Assembly: GCA_022457155.1 (NCBI GenBank)
Contig: JAJGOT010000155.1
Coordinates: forward strand, 748,001-812,000
DNA from: Cladopsammia gracilis
Taxonomy: Eukaryota; Cnidaria; Anthozoa; Scleractinia; Dendrophylliidae
DNA: 64,000 nucleotides
Reading direction: 5' to 3'
The notes below the pieces were generated by a model. It did not search any database and was not told where the DNA came from. It worked only from the letters and a program-made list of their open reading frames with translations. Positions 10,876 through 22,300 of this stretch are shown one piece after another (position 1 is the stretch's first letter; every line of letters starts with the position of its first letter). The position numbers and the translations under genes are program-made.

Positions 10876-13103
10876 ACTGTCAAGTGCAATCTCAAAACAC
10901 CTTTGTAGATATGTTTCACACAAATCTTTGTGCCTGAGAAGCCATGCCTTCCCAATACTAAAACATTCCTTAATTGGGTTTAAGTCAGGGGAGTAGGGTC
11001 TAAAAAAAGGAAGACACAAAAGTCCTTTTTCAGATTTTTATTCAGCATACTGAAGCCACTTATTTTAGGCTCTTCTTTAGTAAGTGTACTTTTTATCTAT
11101 TCTTTATACAACAGTATAAACAAGGAGTTCAAGAACATGTAAATGAAAGAAGGTTATTCATCTCTTTTCTTAATTTTTCTCTTAATATTGGGCTGCTAGG
11201 TGGATCTGTTGGAGATTGTGAAATCCCTACTGTTTTGTTTACATCCAGTCTGAAAATACCCTTTTGGGGTGGAGCCTCCCTGAATACCCTCCTGGGATAT
11301 TGATTTGAAAAGTAAGTTTTGTAAATAAAAATTTTAGGATGGAAAACCTAAGGAGAACGTTCTATAACAATGATACAGTACAGGAAAAAAGGCAGAACAG
11401 CTGGTTAAATATTCTGCTTCATGCATCTTAGGTAGGTATAAGTAGTTAACTTTAATGAGCTCATTTGTTGAAGTTTTGCTGTTGGCAAAGTATTGACAAT
11501 ATACATTTCAAATTAACTTACGGAAAAAAAAACAAGAATTCCTCCTTTGGCTCTTATCATTTCAAACACAGCTTGTGAATGATGAATGCGGCAGTTATCA
11601 AGAACAACAACTGAACATGGTTCTCCCAGTGCTACTGAACCAACATGGGGAACCACAAACTGTTCCATTGCAAACTCAAAGTTGTACTTATCAAATGCAC
11701 CAACAATGGAATGTGCAGCTTGGACACCTTGTGTTGACATAGCAGCAAGGACACTGTAGCGGGTCCCCCGAGTAAAGTTTCCTTTCCTTGACACTCTGGT
11801 GTTTACAAGACTACGTCCATATTTCCTCTAAGGCAAATTATAATATCAATGAGCTATTTGTGACTAAAGTTAAGTCGATAATTAATAGAAACAAAAATGT
11901 TTCATAACAATGTGTAGCCATGACAAGGTTCATAGATTTTAGATAGGTGCGTGCCACTGTGATGGGTAGGGCTTTTGGGCCGTTTAGTCTAGAATAGGGT
12001 ATATAAATCAGAGAAGTTTGGTCTAGAATAAGGTATCATTATTTGATTTACCATATAAGCAACTGACTGTGACAGAAATCAAGTTCCTGGAGACTAGCAA
12101 GTCTGGATCAGGGTAGGAATTTTTCGTATCTAGTCTAGAATGGGGTACCCCCCTAGAGTACCCCCCCCCCCACCCCCTAGATCAAAACCCAGTTTGAATT
12201 CACTTTTTATATTCAGTATTCTGTTTTAGGATGAATTTATATATTACTTTATTTTACATTACAAGGGGCATTCAATTGCAGAGGTCGTGATACATGTTCA
12301 AGAAGCAAGTAAAATAGACATCTCATTAGCTTGTACTTGTGAGGCATCAGTGACCGAGAAATTACAATTGATTATTCATCTCGTGTAACATGTGAATATT
12401 AAATGTTGAATAATGCCATATACATTAGGCGGGTACCTGAATTGTTCTTTCGTCTTTACTAGATTCGTCTACATACAGAAATTGCTCTGGTTTAAAGTGA
12501 GAAGTAAATCGTCTAAACTCTGCATGTCTTTGTTCATCTCGTTCACGGGCAATGACTTGCAACTACAGACATAAGACACATAAGCGTACATCAATTCACA
12601 CGTAAGAACTTGCAGAACATGAAAAATACAATTGCTTTATCTTGTAATAAATTGCGAAGACTGCTACTCTCAAAGTTTCAGTACCTTCTTTACTGTCAAT
12701 CCCATTTGGCGCAAACATTTGTTGAGGGTTGTAATTGAAAACACTTCACCTGTTTGGTACTCCAACCACGCTTGTAACTCGTCGAGATAGAGCTCTGGAT
12801 TATCTTCTAAAGCACGACGAACAAGAAGAATTTCTGCAGCTAAAATAATTCATAAGTCATACTCTACAAATCGCTTCTTACCGGTATATTGCATGCCACA
12901 TTTGTCTCCTCTGACAACAACCGTTTCTTTGACTTTCTCCTTGGTGGGTCGTTCACTGCTCCCGTATTTTCGTACAATCGAATCACCTTCTTCACGAACG
13001 TTCTGCAAACAAAAAGTGTTTCTGCTATTTCATCCAATGTCAGACCACGCTGTCTTGACATAAGGACCCTCCAACGCATTGAAATGGGAAACGACTTTGT
13101 CAT
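10876..13103 (-). pseudogene. Spliced Tc1/IS630-type DDE transposase, degenerate
   Basis: Exons, minus strand: 13103 to about 12890 (helix-turn-helix: MRWRVLMSRQRGLTLDEIAE, then FVKKVIRLYENTG), 12833-12685 (second DNA-binding part, LDELQAWLEYQTG), 12562-12437 (first catalytic Asp in YVDES), 11827-11522 (second catalytic Asp in VVLDNCRIHHS), and 10999-10876 (YSPDLNPIKE). Damage: exons 1 and 2 join only after a frameshift near 12950. A nine-T run at the end of the fourth exon puts it one base out of phase with the last. The residue where the third catalytic Glu is expected in NPIE reads Lys, with Glu next to it. Further C-terminal exons toward 10200 are possible but not recognised. A transposase with at least four introns is unusual for Tc1/mariner. 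Confidence 0.8.
11950..12172 (+). repeat. Dispersed C-tract repeat (copy 2)
   Basis: Repeats the phrase GTCTAGAATAGGGTAT and ends in two C-runs at 12147-12172. Opposite orientation to the copy at 5560-6013. Confidence 0.55.
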
Positions 13104-13218
13104 AACTGCTCATAACTCGTTCATAAGTGTAAACATAAGTTAGGCTTTGCGTCGTCTCGTCGATGACGGTTTGGCGATGAACAACGGCAAATTGAAACTG
13201 GCGCGAAGAAGCGATCAT

Positions 13219-13308
13219 TGTCATGGAAACGGATGATTGACGTCAATCGAAACTCGTTTTTCAAACAAGAAAAAATCGTTGGAGGGCGCGTGTGATCGGT
13301 AACAGCTG
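13219..13308 (-). repeat. Right terminal inverted repeat of the 8.6-kb element
   Basis: Mirrors 4679-4769 and ends CAGCTG followed by TA at 13309-13310. Confidence 0.9.
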
Positions 13309-14027
13309 TAATTAATCGATATTAATTAATGTTTGGTATAACTTTGCTTTTGGTTTAATTGTTATATTCGATTGCCTTTCTTTTATATTACAGATTAGGA
13401 TAATTCACTTAAAGACACATCAGTAACATTATATAAATGTGATATATCGTTATTAAGGTGGCTCCAAGTAGTTTTTTTGGGGTCACACTTCCCTTTTTGA
13501 ATGCGCTTATACATAATTTTACTTTAGCTCAATGAATCTGAATTTGATACCGGTTGCTAGGCTTGGATGAAAGTTTTGAGCGATGCTCTTTTTATGCTAA
13601 TCATCGTTTCCATGGCAACGGTAAACAAACATGGCAAAAAACAGTTTTTCCTAATTATCTTTCGATTTTGGGGCTACCCGCGACAAGCGAATAAATGCGT
13701 TATAATCTGCACAGTCTAGCACACAAAATGGGAAAATTTCAAACAAATTGAGAGTGGATGTCTGTAAATATCGAGAATCCGACGACAGAGGCAAAATTTC
13801 GAATTTCTTTTTATTTTACCAAAATAACCTATTTAGTGACCTATTTTCGAAAATGGGTTTTTAAACCCATTTTCTAAACAGTCTTGAGAAACAGCGTCTT
13901 ACATTTCACAGCAGGTTCTGAAGTAAAAAATTGGGTTTACGGGCACTAACAAGTAAGAAACAACCTCGTCAAGGCTCAGTTTTGAACATCCTCCCCTCCC
14001 CCCGAAGTTTTACTCGCATTCAAAGGG

Positions 14028-15742
14028 TCTGTCAATTTCATGAGTTCGAGTTCGAGTTACGAGTCCGAGTTTCGAGTTAAAATATCGAGTTAAAATATCG
14101 AGTTCGAGTTAAAAGATCGAGTTACTAGCGGTAATGCAAAGTAACAGCACGTGCTTTGGTCTGAAAGCCGCAAAGAAACTTTTTTTTCAATTGTAAGTAA
14201 ATTTACAAAACAACACCTTGTCATTTGGTATTTATTTTCTATTATTAAGTCTCGAGAATGATCTTGCTTCTAACACAAGTCTTGCACACCGCAGACTTTA
14301 CAGGCTTTAGACATCACGGCCCGAGAAATGGATCCAAGCACTTTCAAAGGGATAATAAATTTTAGTCGATATTAAAGTATTAATCCTGCAACAAAAGTGA
14401 GCCAAAGAAACCACAATGCATGCCAAAAGAGCTAGCACTGAACAACGGCTCTGGACAACATGAAATCCTTCAATTTGAGAGAGAATCCGCCGAGATCAAA
14501 AGGTCAATATCATCGAAGAAAACAAATTCATAACTGTGATCCAATGTAGCAATTCCCTCTGAAATCTTACTGGGAAAGCTTTATGCTTATTAGATACTTT
14601 TTTTGCGATGAGTGGGAGCCGTGTTTAGCCTGTCTATCTTTATACTACTTTTAAAATTCGCGTTCAAAATTATACTTTTCAGAGCTAATGTTATAATATG
14701 TCACGCAGGCAAAAACGTCGGGCCGACATCAAACAAATTTACGCTATAGCCGTGAAATCCGGCAAAAAACGTGTTGTGTACTCCGAAAGGTCAGATATTT
14801 CCCACATAAAAAAAGTATATTTCTATTGTTTCCATTTCGGCTATTTCCCCGATTCTGAAATCATACGCCTTAGTACATGTCAGTAATATCAATGTCTGGA
14901 AGTTGCATTCAATTATGTCCGGAATTATGTTAATTAGTTGAGCATGGTCGAAGATTCTTGTCCGGTGCTGATTGCTGTGGAATCAACTCAAACGTTGTCA
15001 TATTTTTCTACTCTTCTATGAAAGAAGTGTGCTTTCAATGCTCTAACGGAATTTATAATAACACACGCAAGCGATCTCAAGGTCAAGCCGCCAGTCAGTG
15101 AATTATTGCTACACTGAAGACATACAGCGAATCGCTCCGTAGAACGACGTCGGTATTTAGGGGAAAGCTTCCCAAATCAGGCAGAGGACCACAGCAAAAT
15201 CACGTTAGAGCATTCAAAATATACCAGAACGGCACTAGAAGCGAGGAAAATCCAATAACTTCTTGCTTGATTCCAAAGAGACTCAACAACTAACTTGATC
15301 CGGATATTTTCGAGAACCTTCGTCCATTTCCGCTGCATACTTTTAGACATTGAGATATTGAGCCGCACGATTCCGAAATCGGAAAATATCCGAAACTAAA
15401 TCAAGACAAATAGATTATTTACATGTGTGAACAATTTGAGACATTTTGGAGCACTCAGCTCCCCAGCATTGAATGGATTGTGGGTGATTTCCACGACGAT
15501 GGCGTAAACTTTTTTCAAGTTTGTCAACGGTTGCGTGACACTTCGCGACATAGCCCCTTTCAAACCCACTAAATCTACAATATTATTCATAATAATAATA
15601 ATAATGATAATAAGTTAGAAATTAAAAAAATAATTGAAATTTTGCTCTAACTCGAAATTTTAACTTGAACTCAAAATTCTAACTCGAACTCGAAATTCTA
15701 ACTCGAACTCGAAATTCTAACTCGAACTCATAAAATTGATAC
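14028..15742. mobile_element. 1.7-kb foldback-like element with GAGTTCGAGTT subterminal arrays
   Basis: Block B has the uninterrupted site at about 47920-47940. Here the target ACTCGCATTCAAAGGG appears on both sides (14012-14027 and 15743-15758), a 16-bp duplication. The ends are imperfect inverted repeats (TCTGTCAATTTCATGAGTTC and TGTATCAATTTTATGAGTTC). Just inside each end lie tandem variants of GAGTTCGAGTT (14040-14125) or their complements (15640-15730). The core carries only short frames (e.g. 14698-14886, 15177-15368, 15396-15590) with no recognised product, and an ATA/AAT microsatellite near 15590-15613. Confidence 0.8.
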
Positions 15743-16578
15743 ACTCGCATTCAAAGGGAAGTCAAGAGAATTGCTCTTTTAAAAATCTCCTATCTCGTGC
15801 TTTCATTATTATGTCCAGAAGCTTGCATTAAGCTTAATTTACTACCTTGAAAAAGCAAGAAACAATCGTCAAAAGTGATGAAAGGAAAATATAATTAACC
15901 AAAGAGACTAAATAATGGTTAAACAAGTCAAAATTCCACAAGTATAGCAATTTTGATTTTTTGACCACCTGTCACGAAATCAATCCTGCACTTTTTCTTA
16001 AAACTACTGCTTCTGTTTTGATCAGTTACATCTTTTTTATCCAGTTAAGTTGTATATGGTGTCATTTAGCGGATATAACATAGAAATAAGGGAAGCAAAA
16101 TTCTGATATAGTAATAATAAAGCGTTTATTCGTAAAATCATCGCGCGAATTGCGATATTACTACAAAGAATATTAATTAACCTAAACAGTTTGCAGGGTT
16201 TATCTATCGGGCTGGGCCTTACAATTTCAAATAAAATAAAAAAGAACTTTACATGCTGAGACTTATATATAATACTACAATGATTATAAAAATCTAAGAC
16301 TAATATGTATTTATAAGATATATTACGTTCTAAAAACGCGTCATTTACAGGCCGTGAGCGTGAAGGTAAATTGCAGGAAAGAAACTATAATTTGAAACGT
16401 TCGGTTTTACATTTATGGTAAGATAATTTTTTTTTGCCTTGTTGCAATGGACAAATAAAAATAGTCCTTGGCTTCTTTGACTAAAGATTTAAACCCAACT
16501 GAACGCTTAAAGTTATAACTGAATGTTTGGTGAAAATTTGAGCGAGAACAGAATGAGAAAGCAAATTACTGCCCGACA

Positions 16579-17337
16579 TCACATTGGGGGACCGATATCG
16601 ACCTGGAGAAACAGAGTATCATTCACAAGGTAGCGCCTTGTTTGCAATCTGTCGTACGATAAAAGCCACTCAATAGGTCTCCTATTACAAATGATAACGT
16701 TTGTTTGCAGTTTATCGTAAGATACACGCCACACTACTGCTTCTGCTGCTTCGTTGGCTCTCCTATTATAAATGCCAAAAGAGCTGAAAACGTTGTTTTC
16801 CCTCAAATCTGGATTTTCTTGTTGATCAATCAGAGTACAAGTTACTTTCCTGTGGAAAGGCCAGGGTAGTATGGCATCGTATTTACTTTTCATCAAAACG
16901 ATTAAGATCAAGAGGTGAGTGGCGTTTTCATCAGGATTGATTAAAACTTTTAATCTGTAGCCAAAACGTCCTGTAAAGAACGAATTACTTTTTATTGTCT
17001 TGTGCCTCCAGCCCTGCGCTCGCCTCCACTTTTTACTGAAATTGTTAATCTTCCAAGTAAAAAGCGTGTTTCCATTTTCTTGATCTGTTCTTCCTTTTAG
17101 TTTTAACTCCCTTTGAAGTGTCTCCACTTTCTGCCCCTGGTTTTCATTCATGTTGCTTAGCGCTAGCTGGGTTAATTTTAACTGACGTTGTGTGTCGTTC
17201 ATCTGAGCTTGTGTTTTATTTAACTGAAATTGAGTTTCTTTCAACTGAACTTGTGTGTTATTCAATTTCACACAAGCAAAGTCAAGGTGCTCACGCGTGG
17301 CAGAACAAAGATGAGATTTTAAGTTTTTCCGTTGAAC
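16579..17337 (-). CDS. TRAF gene A exon 6: coiled coil and MATH domain
   Basis: Starts after a TTTTTCTGTAG acceptor with VQRKNLKSHLCSATREHL and runs without a stop to TGA at 16579-16581. The heptad series NNTQVQL, KETQFQL, NKTQAQM, NDTQRQL precedes the MATH domain (LFTWKINNFSKKW ... VDIGPPM). Near the C-terminus, SYDKLQT is followed by about 21 extra residues containing CNRRPIEW and a second SYDRLQT. Confidence 0.9.
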   Translation of the reverse strand, partial: VQRKNLKSHLCSATREHLDFACVKLNNTQVQLKETQFQLNKTQAQMNDTQRQLKLTQLALSNMNENQGQKVETLQRELKLKGRTDQENGNTLFTWKINNFSKKWRRAQGWRHKTIKSNSFFTGRFGYRLKVLINPDENATHLLILIVLMKSKYDAILPWPFHRKVTCTLIDQQENPDLRENNVFSSFGIYNRRANEAAEAVVWRVSYDKLQTNVIICNRRPIEWLLSYDRLQTRRYLVNDTLFLQVDIGPPM

Positions 17338-19258
17338 CTACAGAAAAAGACGAAAAATGGGAAGTATTGGCATCATTTTACGATTTTACAACGTATACAA
17401 TCGCATCTATTATAACAGGGGCGGATCTTGGATCTTGGGGGAGGGTGCAGGGGGTGCGCACCCCCCCCCCCCCTCCCTGAGATACCAAGTCTGCGTTGTT
17501 CGCTTTTAAAATTTGTTTACGTCACCCTTCAGTTTCGTCATTCCTTAGAGGTGCACCCCCTCCTAAGAAAAATCCTGGATCCGCCCCTGTATAATATACA
17601 AAACAGAAAGAAAGACAGAAAGATAACCAGTAAGTTTAAATTTGATCAGTGTAAACAAGTCAACGCAAACCTTTTCCTTGCATCCCAGCTCAACATACAG
17701 ACAAGAAACTAAGGTAAGTGTACAGTCATTTTCAATATGATTTGGAATCTGAAAGAAATCGATAAGACTCTGACTAAGTTACGTTTTAACATGGAAACGT
17801 GACACTGAAAGAAAATACTTTAAGATAGGTGATCTACTGTAGTTAAATACCAATTTTGCACAACTTTAGAATAGCTTCATGAATTATCTCAATCTCGTTT
17901 ATATTTTCTGCAACTTTAAATAGCTTCAATTAGCCGTTTTGTGGAACAATTTAAAGTGAGTATCATTGCTCAAACAAAACGAGTGAATTCAAAAGTTTAT
18001 AATCCCACGTATTCGTGACACTTATAAACACGAAATTTAAATTTAAAATAACATTTTGGAAAAATAAAATAGAAATTCGTTGTGAAAAGGTGTCAAGAAA
18101 ATTTCATCAACGACCTTTCGGACTTAGTCCTTCATCAGGTTGAGAACCGTTGTTCTAATCGCGACTAATTTTCTCTTTAAAAATATAATATCGCTCGGTA
18201 AGAAAATAGAGCATGTAGCGCGCGCAGTTCAGAGGAAATGGAAAACCATGTTGAGCCACATTTCACTTGCTTTCTTTTGAGATTGAAATTTGCACATAAC
18301 CTCAGTCCTTTGACGACGATTTCCGACAGTGAGTGGCCAGCAGAATTGAAATGTTCGGCCACTAGAAAACTGGGAGTGTTTTCTTGAACGCTTCGAAGGT
18401 GTTCACCAAAGCGTTCACGCAGGCTTCGACCGATTTCCCCGATGTATAAACGGACGGGAGTATCGACGGCAGGAGATGCAAGATTTTATTTTATTTTATT
18501 TATTATTTTGCCACACACAATGAATTACAAGCAGAATAAAAACGATAATAAATAGGTTAACTGACATTAAATTTAAAATTTGTACATTACTTGGGACGAG
18601 TGACTGTGGCGGGGAAATCTCCGAGAAGCCGAGCTTATGAGGAATAGAGATTTCCCCCCACGGGCAATTTAAAAACTAGGCAGCATTTTAAGAAATAAAG
18701 AAAAAAAGTCGTTTATTTAAGTATATGTGTGTTTAGAGGAAAATATAGATATAAGGTGTTAAGGTAAACCATGTTCACTGATTGACAGATAAATTAATTG
18801 TCCATGGGTGGAGGTCCGACGTGATGTTTTGAAAGATCCGGCACCGGAGGCGTAGACATGTACAAGCGAAGGTACTAGGCTATTCAAAATGTACCTGGAT
18901 GTCTCTCAAATTTCGGTCGTGTCTACAAAAGACGACTTGCATGTGGATACTATCCCGCAGTCGCGAATAAAACAATGGTCATCAACCTGATGAAACGCTA
19001 AGTCAGAAACGTCGTTGATAAAATTGTCTTACAATTTCCCAACAAATTATTATTATATTTTTCCAGTTCTTTATTTTTATTTCAAATGTTTATTATAGTT
19101 GAAGAAAGTTGGTGTGGAAAGGATTAGAAATTTTCTTTAACACATGAGAGGTTTTCATAAATTGGTTATTTGTTGACACGGGTTAAATACCGTTTTCCGT
19201 TGATTCTTAAAAAAGTCCATGTTTGATACAAATAACAAGCAATGATTTTTTGTTTTCT

Positions 19259-19310
<52 letters not shown>

Positions 19311-22300
19311 GCAAAGTAGTAAAGGTATTTAACTCCTAAAACCGACTCGCTTAAAAACGGGTCTTAGATAGCCGTCGTTTAAAAAAATCCCCTCATACAC
19401 TAAGCCTTCGAAATCATCCAGTAGATAACTCGCCATGGGGATAGTAGAGCTTGATTTTCTCGATGATCGCAAGAACTTTGCCAGGTGTGACATCGATTAT
19501 TGGAATTGGTCAAAGAAGAGATACACTGGTCGTCCAGGTTGGGTTTTGAGCGTGGAGTTAATCGCAGAAACCCAAAAATGCGTCTCTTGGCCCCGTAAGG
19601 TCTCATTATTAGTTAAGTACCATAGTTTTATGAAGTCTATGAAGACATCATACTAACACCACAGCCTATCACTGTCCACTTTACAGGCTTTAAGACAACA
19701 ACGGCACTTACCATTTCCCTTGGAATTATATCACCACAGCTGTTGGAGCAGTTAACTGGAAGCTTGTTGCACTTTCCAAGATGATCCTGCAAAAATGAGA
19801 GCCAATTGCTCACCACCTAATAATAACTAGATACACCTGCACCTAATGATTATCTATTGACAAGGGGCAACGTCTTTTTAATACAACTAATATTTTTCAC
19901 TGGTGCTTCCCTTTCGGTTTACACACTGGATACGCTCTGAAACTGACTTTTAAGAAACATGCTGTATTTAGCTCCTGATTTCCAGAAACTGTACCTGTAT
20001 CAGTTCTTACTAGATAATTGATCAAAGTGTGTATAAATTAACTGTATAAATTAACTGAGACCATGGCACGTAATTGCCCAAGTGCAAACTTCTACGTGCG
20101 ACCACCTCTCGTAAGCGACCGCCTCTTTTAAGCGACCACTTTTCCAAAAATACCAAGTTAGTGATTTTGATGCCACTACAGACGCAAACTGACTAATGTG
20201 TTACATTAGAACCTTCAATATGATACAATATTTGTGTTGATTGTGCTTTAATAATTGAAATTACTACAGGTTTATATGATTTCAAGTAAAGACCCCCTGT
20301 GGTCTGACCTCTCGAAAGCGACCACTCTGGCTTTGCATTTCGGATGATCCCTTTCGGGAGGTTCAACTGTAATACTTTCTTCTAATACCTGTTACATTCT
20401 TAATGAGGGACATTTGCATTACATTGTACTTCTTTTTCTTTAAAAAACAAAAGAGAAAATGAAAAAAAGTGGGAATGGCGGGAATTTACGATACTGGTTA
20501 TATATTACACTTAGCATGATGGGTAAAATATAGCACAGGGTTTGCTACAAGATGTCTGACTGTGTGTCAATACATAACACAAACCAATAAAGAGTGCCTT
20601 ATCTAACACTGTAACTTTATTTTATGTAATTGTCTAGCTCGCCGTTCTGAATTCTCTCAGCCACGTAACCGAAAATACGTGGTATGAAACTGACGTTTTA
20701 TTGCTTAAATACAATTGAGCGGTTTAAATTTTCAACTGAGTATCAATTAAAAGTAATTTCGCAGTTGCTTTGGTTTTGCATTGTTATTAATACGCTTTCT
20801 CGTTTGCTTTTGTTTTCGTTTGCTTTAAAGCCATTTTCTCAACCAATCACAATTTAAACCAAAGCTAATTGTGAATGGCTCGCAACTTTTTCCCGCGCTT
20901 GGGAGCGGCTACATGTATTTGCTTCGAGTTCTGATTGGTTCATTGGATTGTCTGCGACTGTTTTGATTGGCCATAGTGATGACTTTGGTTTTCGTTTTAG
21001 GTCCCTAATGTGGAAACTCCTCTATCAACGCAATCAAAAAAGCCTTTCATTAATGAATCATTTTTACCTGGTTATGGCACTTCGGGTGTAGCTGTTTACA
21101 GTATTCACACTCGATGATCCTCCACTCGCACGTGTTTGACACGTGTTCCTCCAGATCTTTTCTCTTCAATGTTACGAGACAGTCTTTGTTGGTACAGGAA
21201 ACTGCTTTAAAGGGGCAAGTTTCCAAGTGGATCTATTAATGACATAGACAATACGCGTGAATATTTAGGTAAATTTCGATGTATTTAAATTCTTAACTGA
21301 CTCCAAGGCTGAAGGGTAATTAATTATCTATCCATCAACCTCAATATGATTTATTTTGTTTTATTCCCCTAAACTTCAGAGTCAGGTATGAATTTTAATA
21401 TATCAAAGCTGGCCTATCAACGCACCTGAATCGCAAAACCTTCTCTGGAAACACTTATTCGTATGTTTGTTTTAATTCTTACCTCTTTTGTCCTCAATTC
21501 ACCAGTCCATTTGCAGTCCTTATTTGGACATTTTATTGCAAGGGAAATAATTTTTCTTTTAGTTGCTTTGTCCTGAAAGACATCCTAAAATAAAACCAAG
21601 ATAAAATTCATTATTCCCTAAAGAAACTTGGCAAGTTAAGAAAACGTCTGATAACTGATTTAAATACTTAAAGTGCTACTATGATCAAAATGTTGCCTTC
21701 CCTTCCTCTCTAGTTTTGGAAGGTAGAAGTTTTGAATACTTCCCATGCCAAATTTCAAGTTCAAATTCCAAATGGAAGACCAGTTATTTCAAACGGAAAG
21801 TTCAGCTTCGACTTGCCGCAATTACTTTAATTCAATTGCCAAAATAATTAGAGGTCCTGAGCACAAAAACACACTGCTTACGGGAGGCTGCTTTATTGCG
21901 TGTAAAGCCACTTAAACAAGGCCTTATTTATTTAAGTGGATCTAGGTCCTGCTGTACAGCGAAGATGTTTTTGTAAATATACAAGAAGATACTCACACTT
22001 GAGAACGCTTTCTAGAATAATTGCAGCCTTGGGCCTTTTGCGTATTTCGATGGCTTTCAGCCACAGTAATGAATTTGGCTATCATCGCTACATATCATAA
22101 TCCGCTATACTTCTCTTTTTGCAGCATGATTCCTGTCCACGTTTTTAATCGACAACGTTGTAATGTGTTCGGTATTATATTTCCCTTTTAGTTCGATATA
22201 ACAAACCCAAAACTTACCATAAATAAAAAAAACACTACAGTAGGCACTTCAATTCCGCTAGTTATCAAAAGACTGGCGACCTCCAGAAACGATGGGGAGC

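Larger units (their letters stand above)
4679..13308. mobile_element. 8.6-kb Tc1/mariner-superfamily transposon carrying two genes
   Basis: The ends are about 90-bp terminal inverted repeats, 4679-4769 and 13219-13308, beginning CAGCTGTTACCGATCACACG. Both are flanked by TA (4677-4678, 13309-13310), the family's target duplication. Inside, the minus strand carries a spliced DDE transposase and the plus strand a second spliced gene ending in a SAM-like domain. The two converge. Both are damaged, so the copy should be inactive. Three smaller palindromic elements and two C-tract repeats are nested in its non-coding parts. The length is several times that of classical Tc1/mariner elements (about 1.3-2.4 kb). 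Confidence 0.88.

Noticed and set aside
19435..19656. 73-codon plus-strand frame in TRAF intron 5, open also in block B (51579-51800)
   Set aside because: Of about ten differences between the copies, nearly all change an amino acid, so it shows no sign of protein selection. It is probably an open frame by chance.
21960..22080. Minus-strand stretch reading AAIILESVLKC before a GTGAGT donor, considered as TRAF exon 3
   Set aside because: Exon 21584-21483 joins exon 2 in phase with the expected DKAT...IKC sequence; the other has no zinc-finger continuation.
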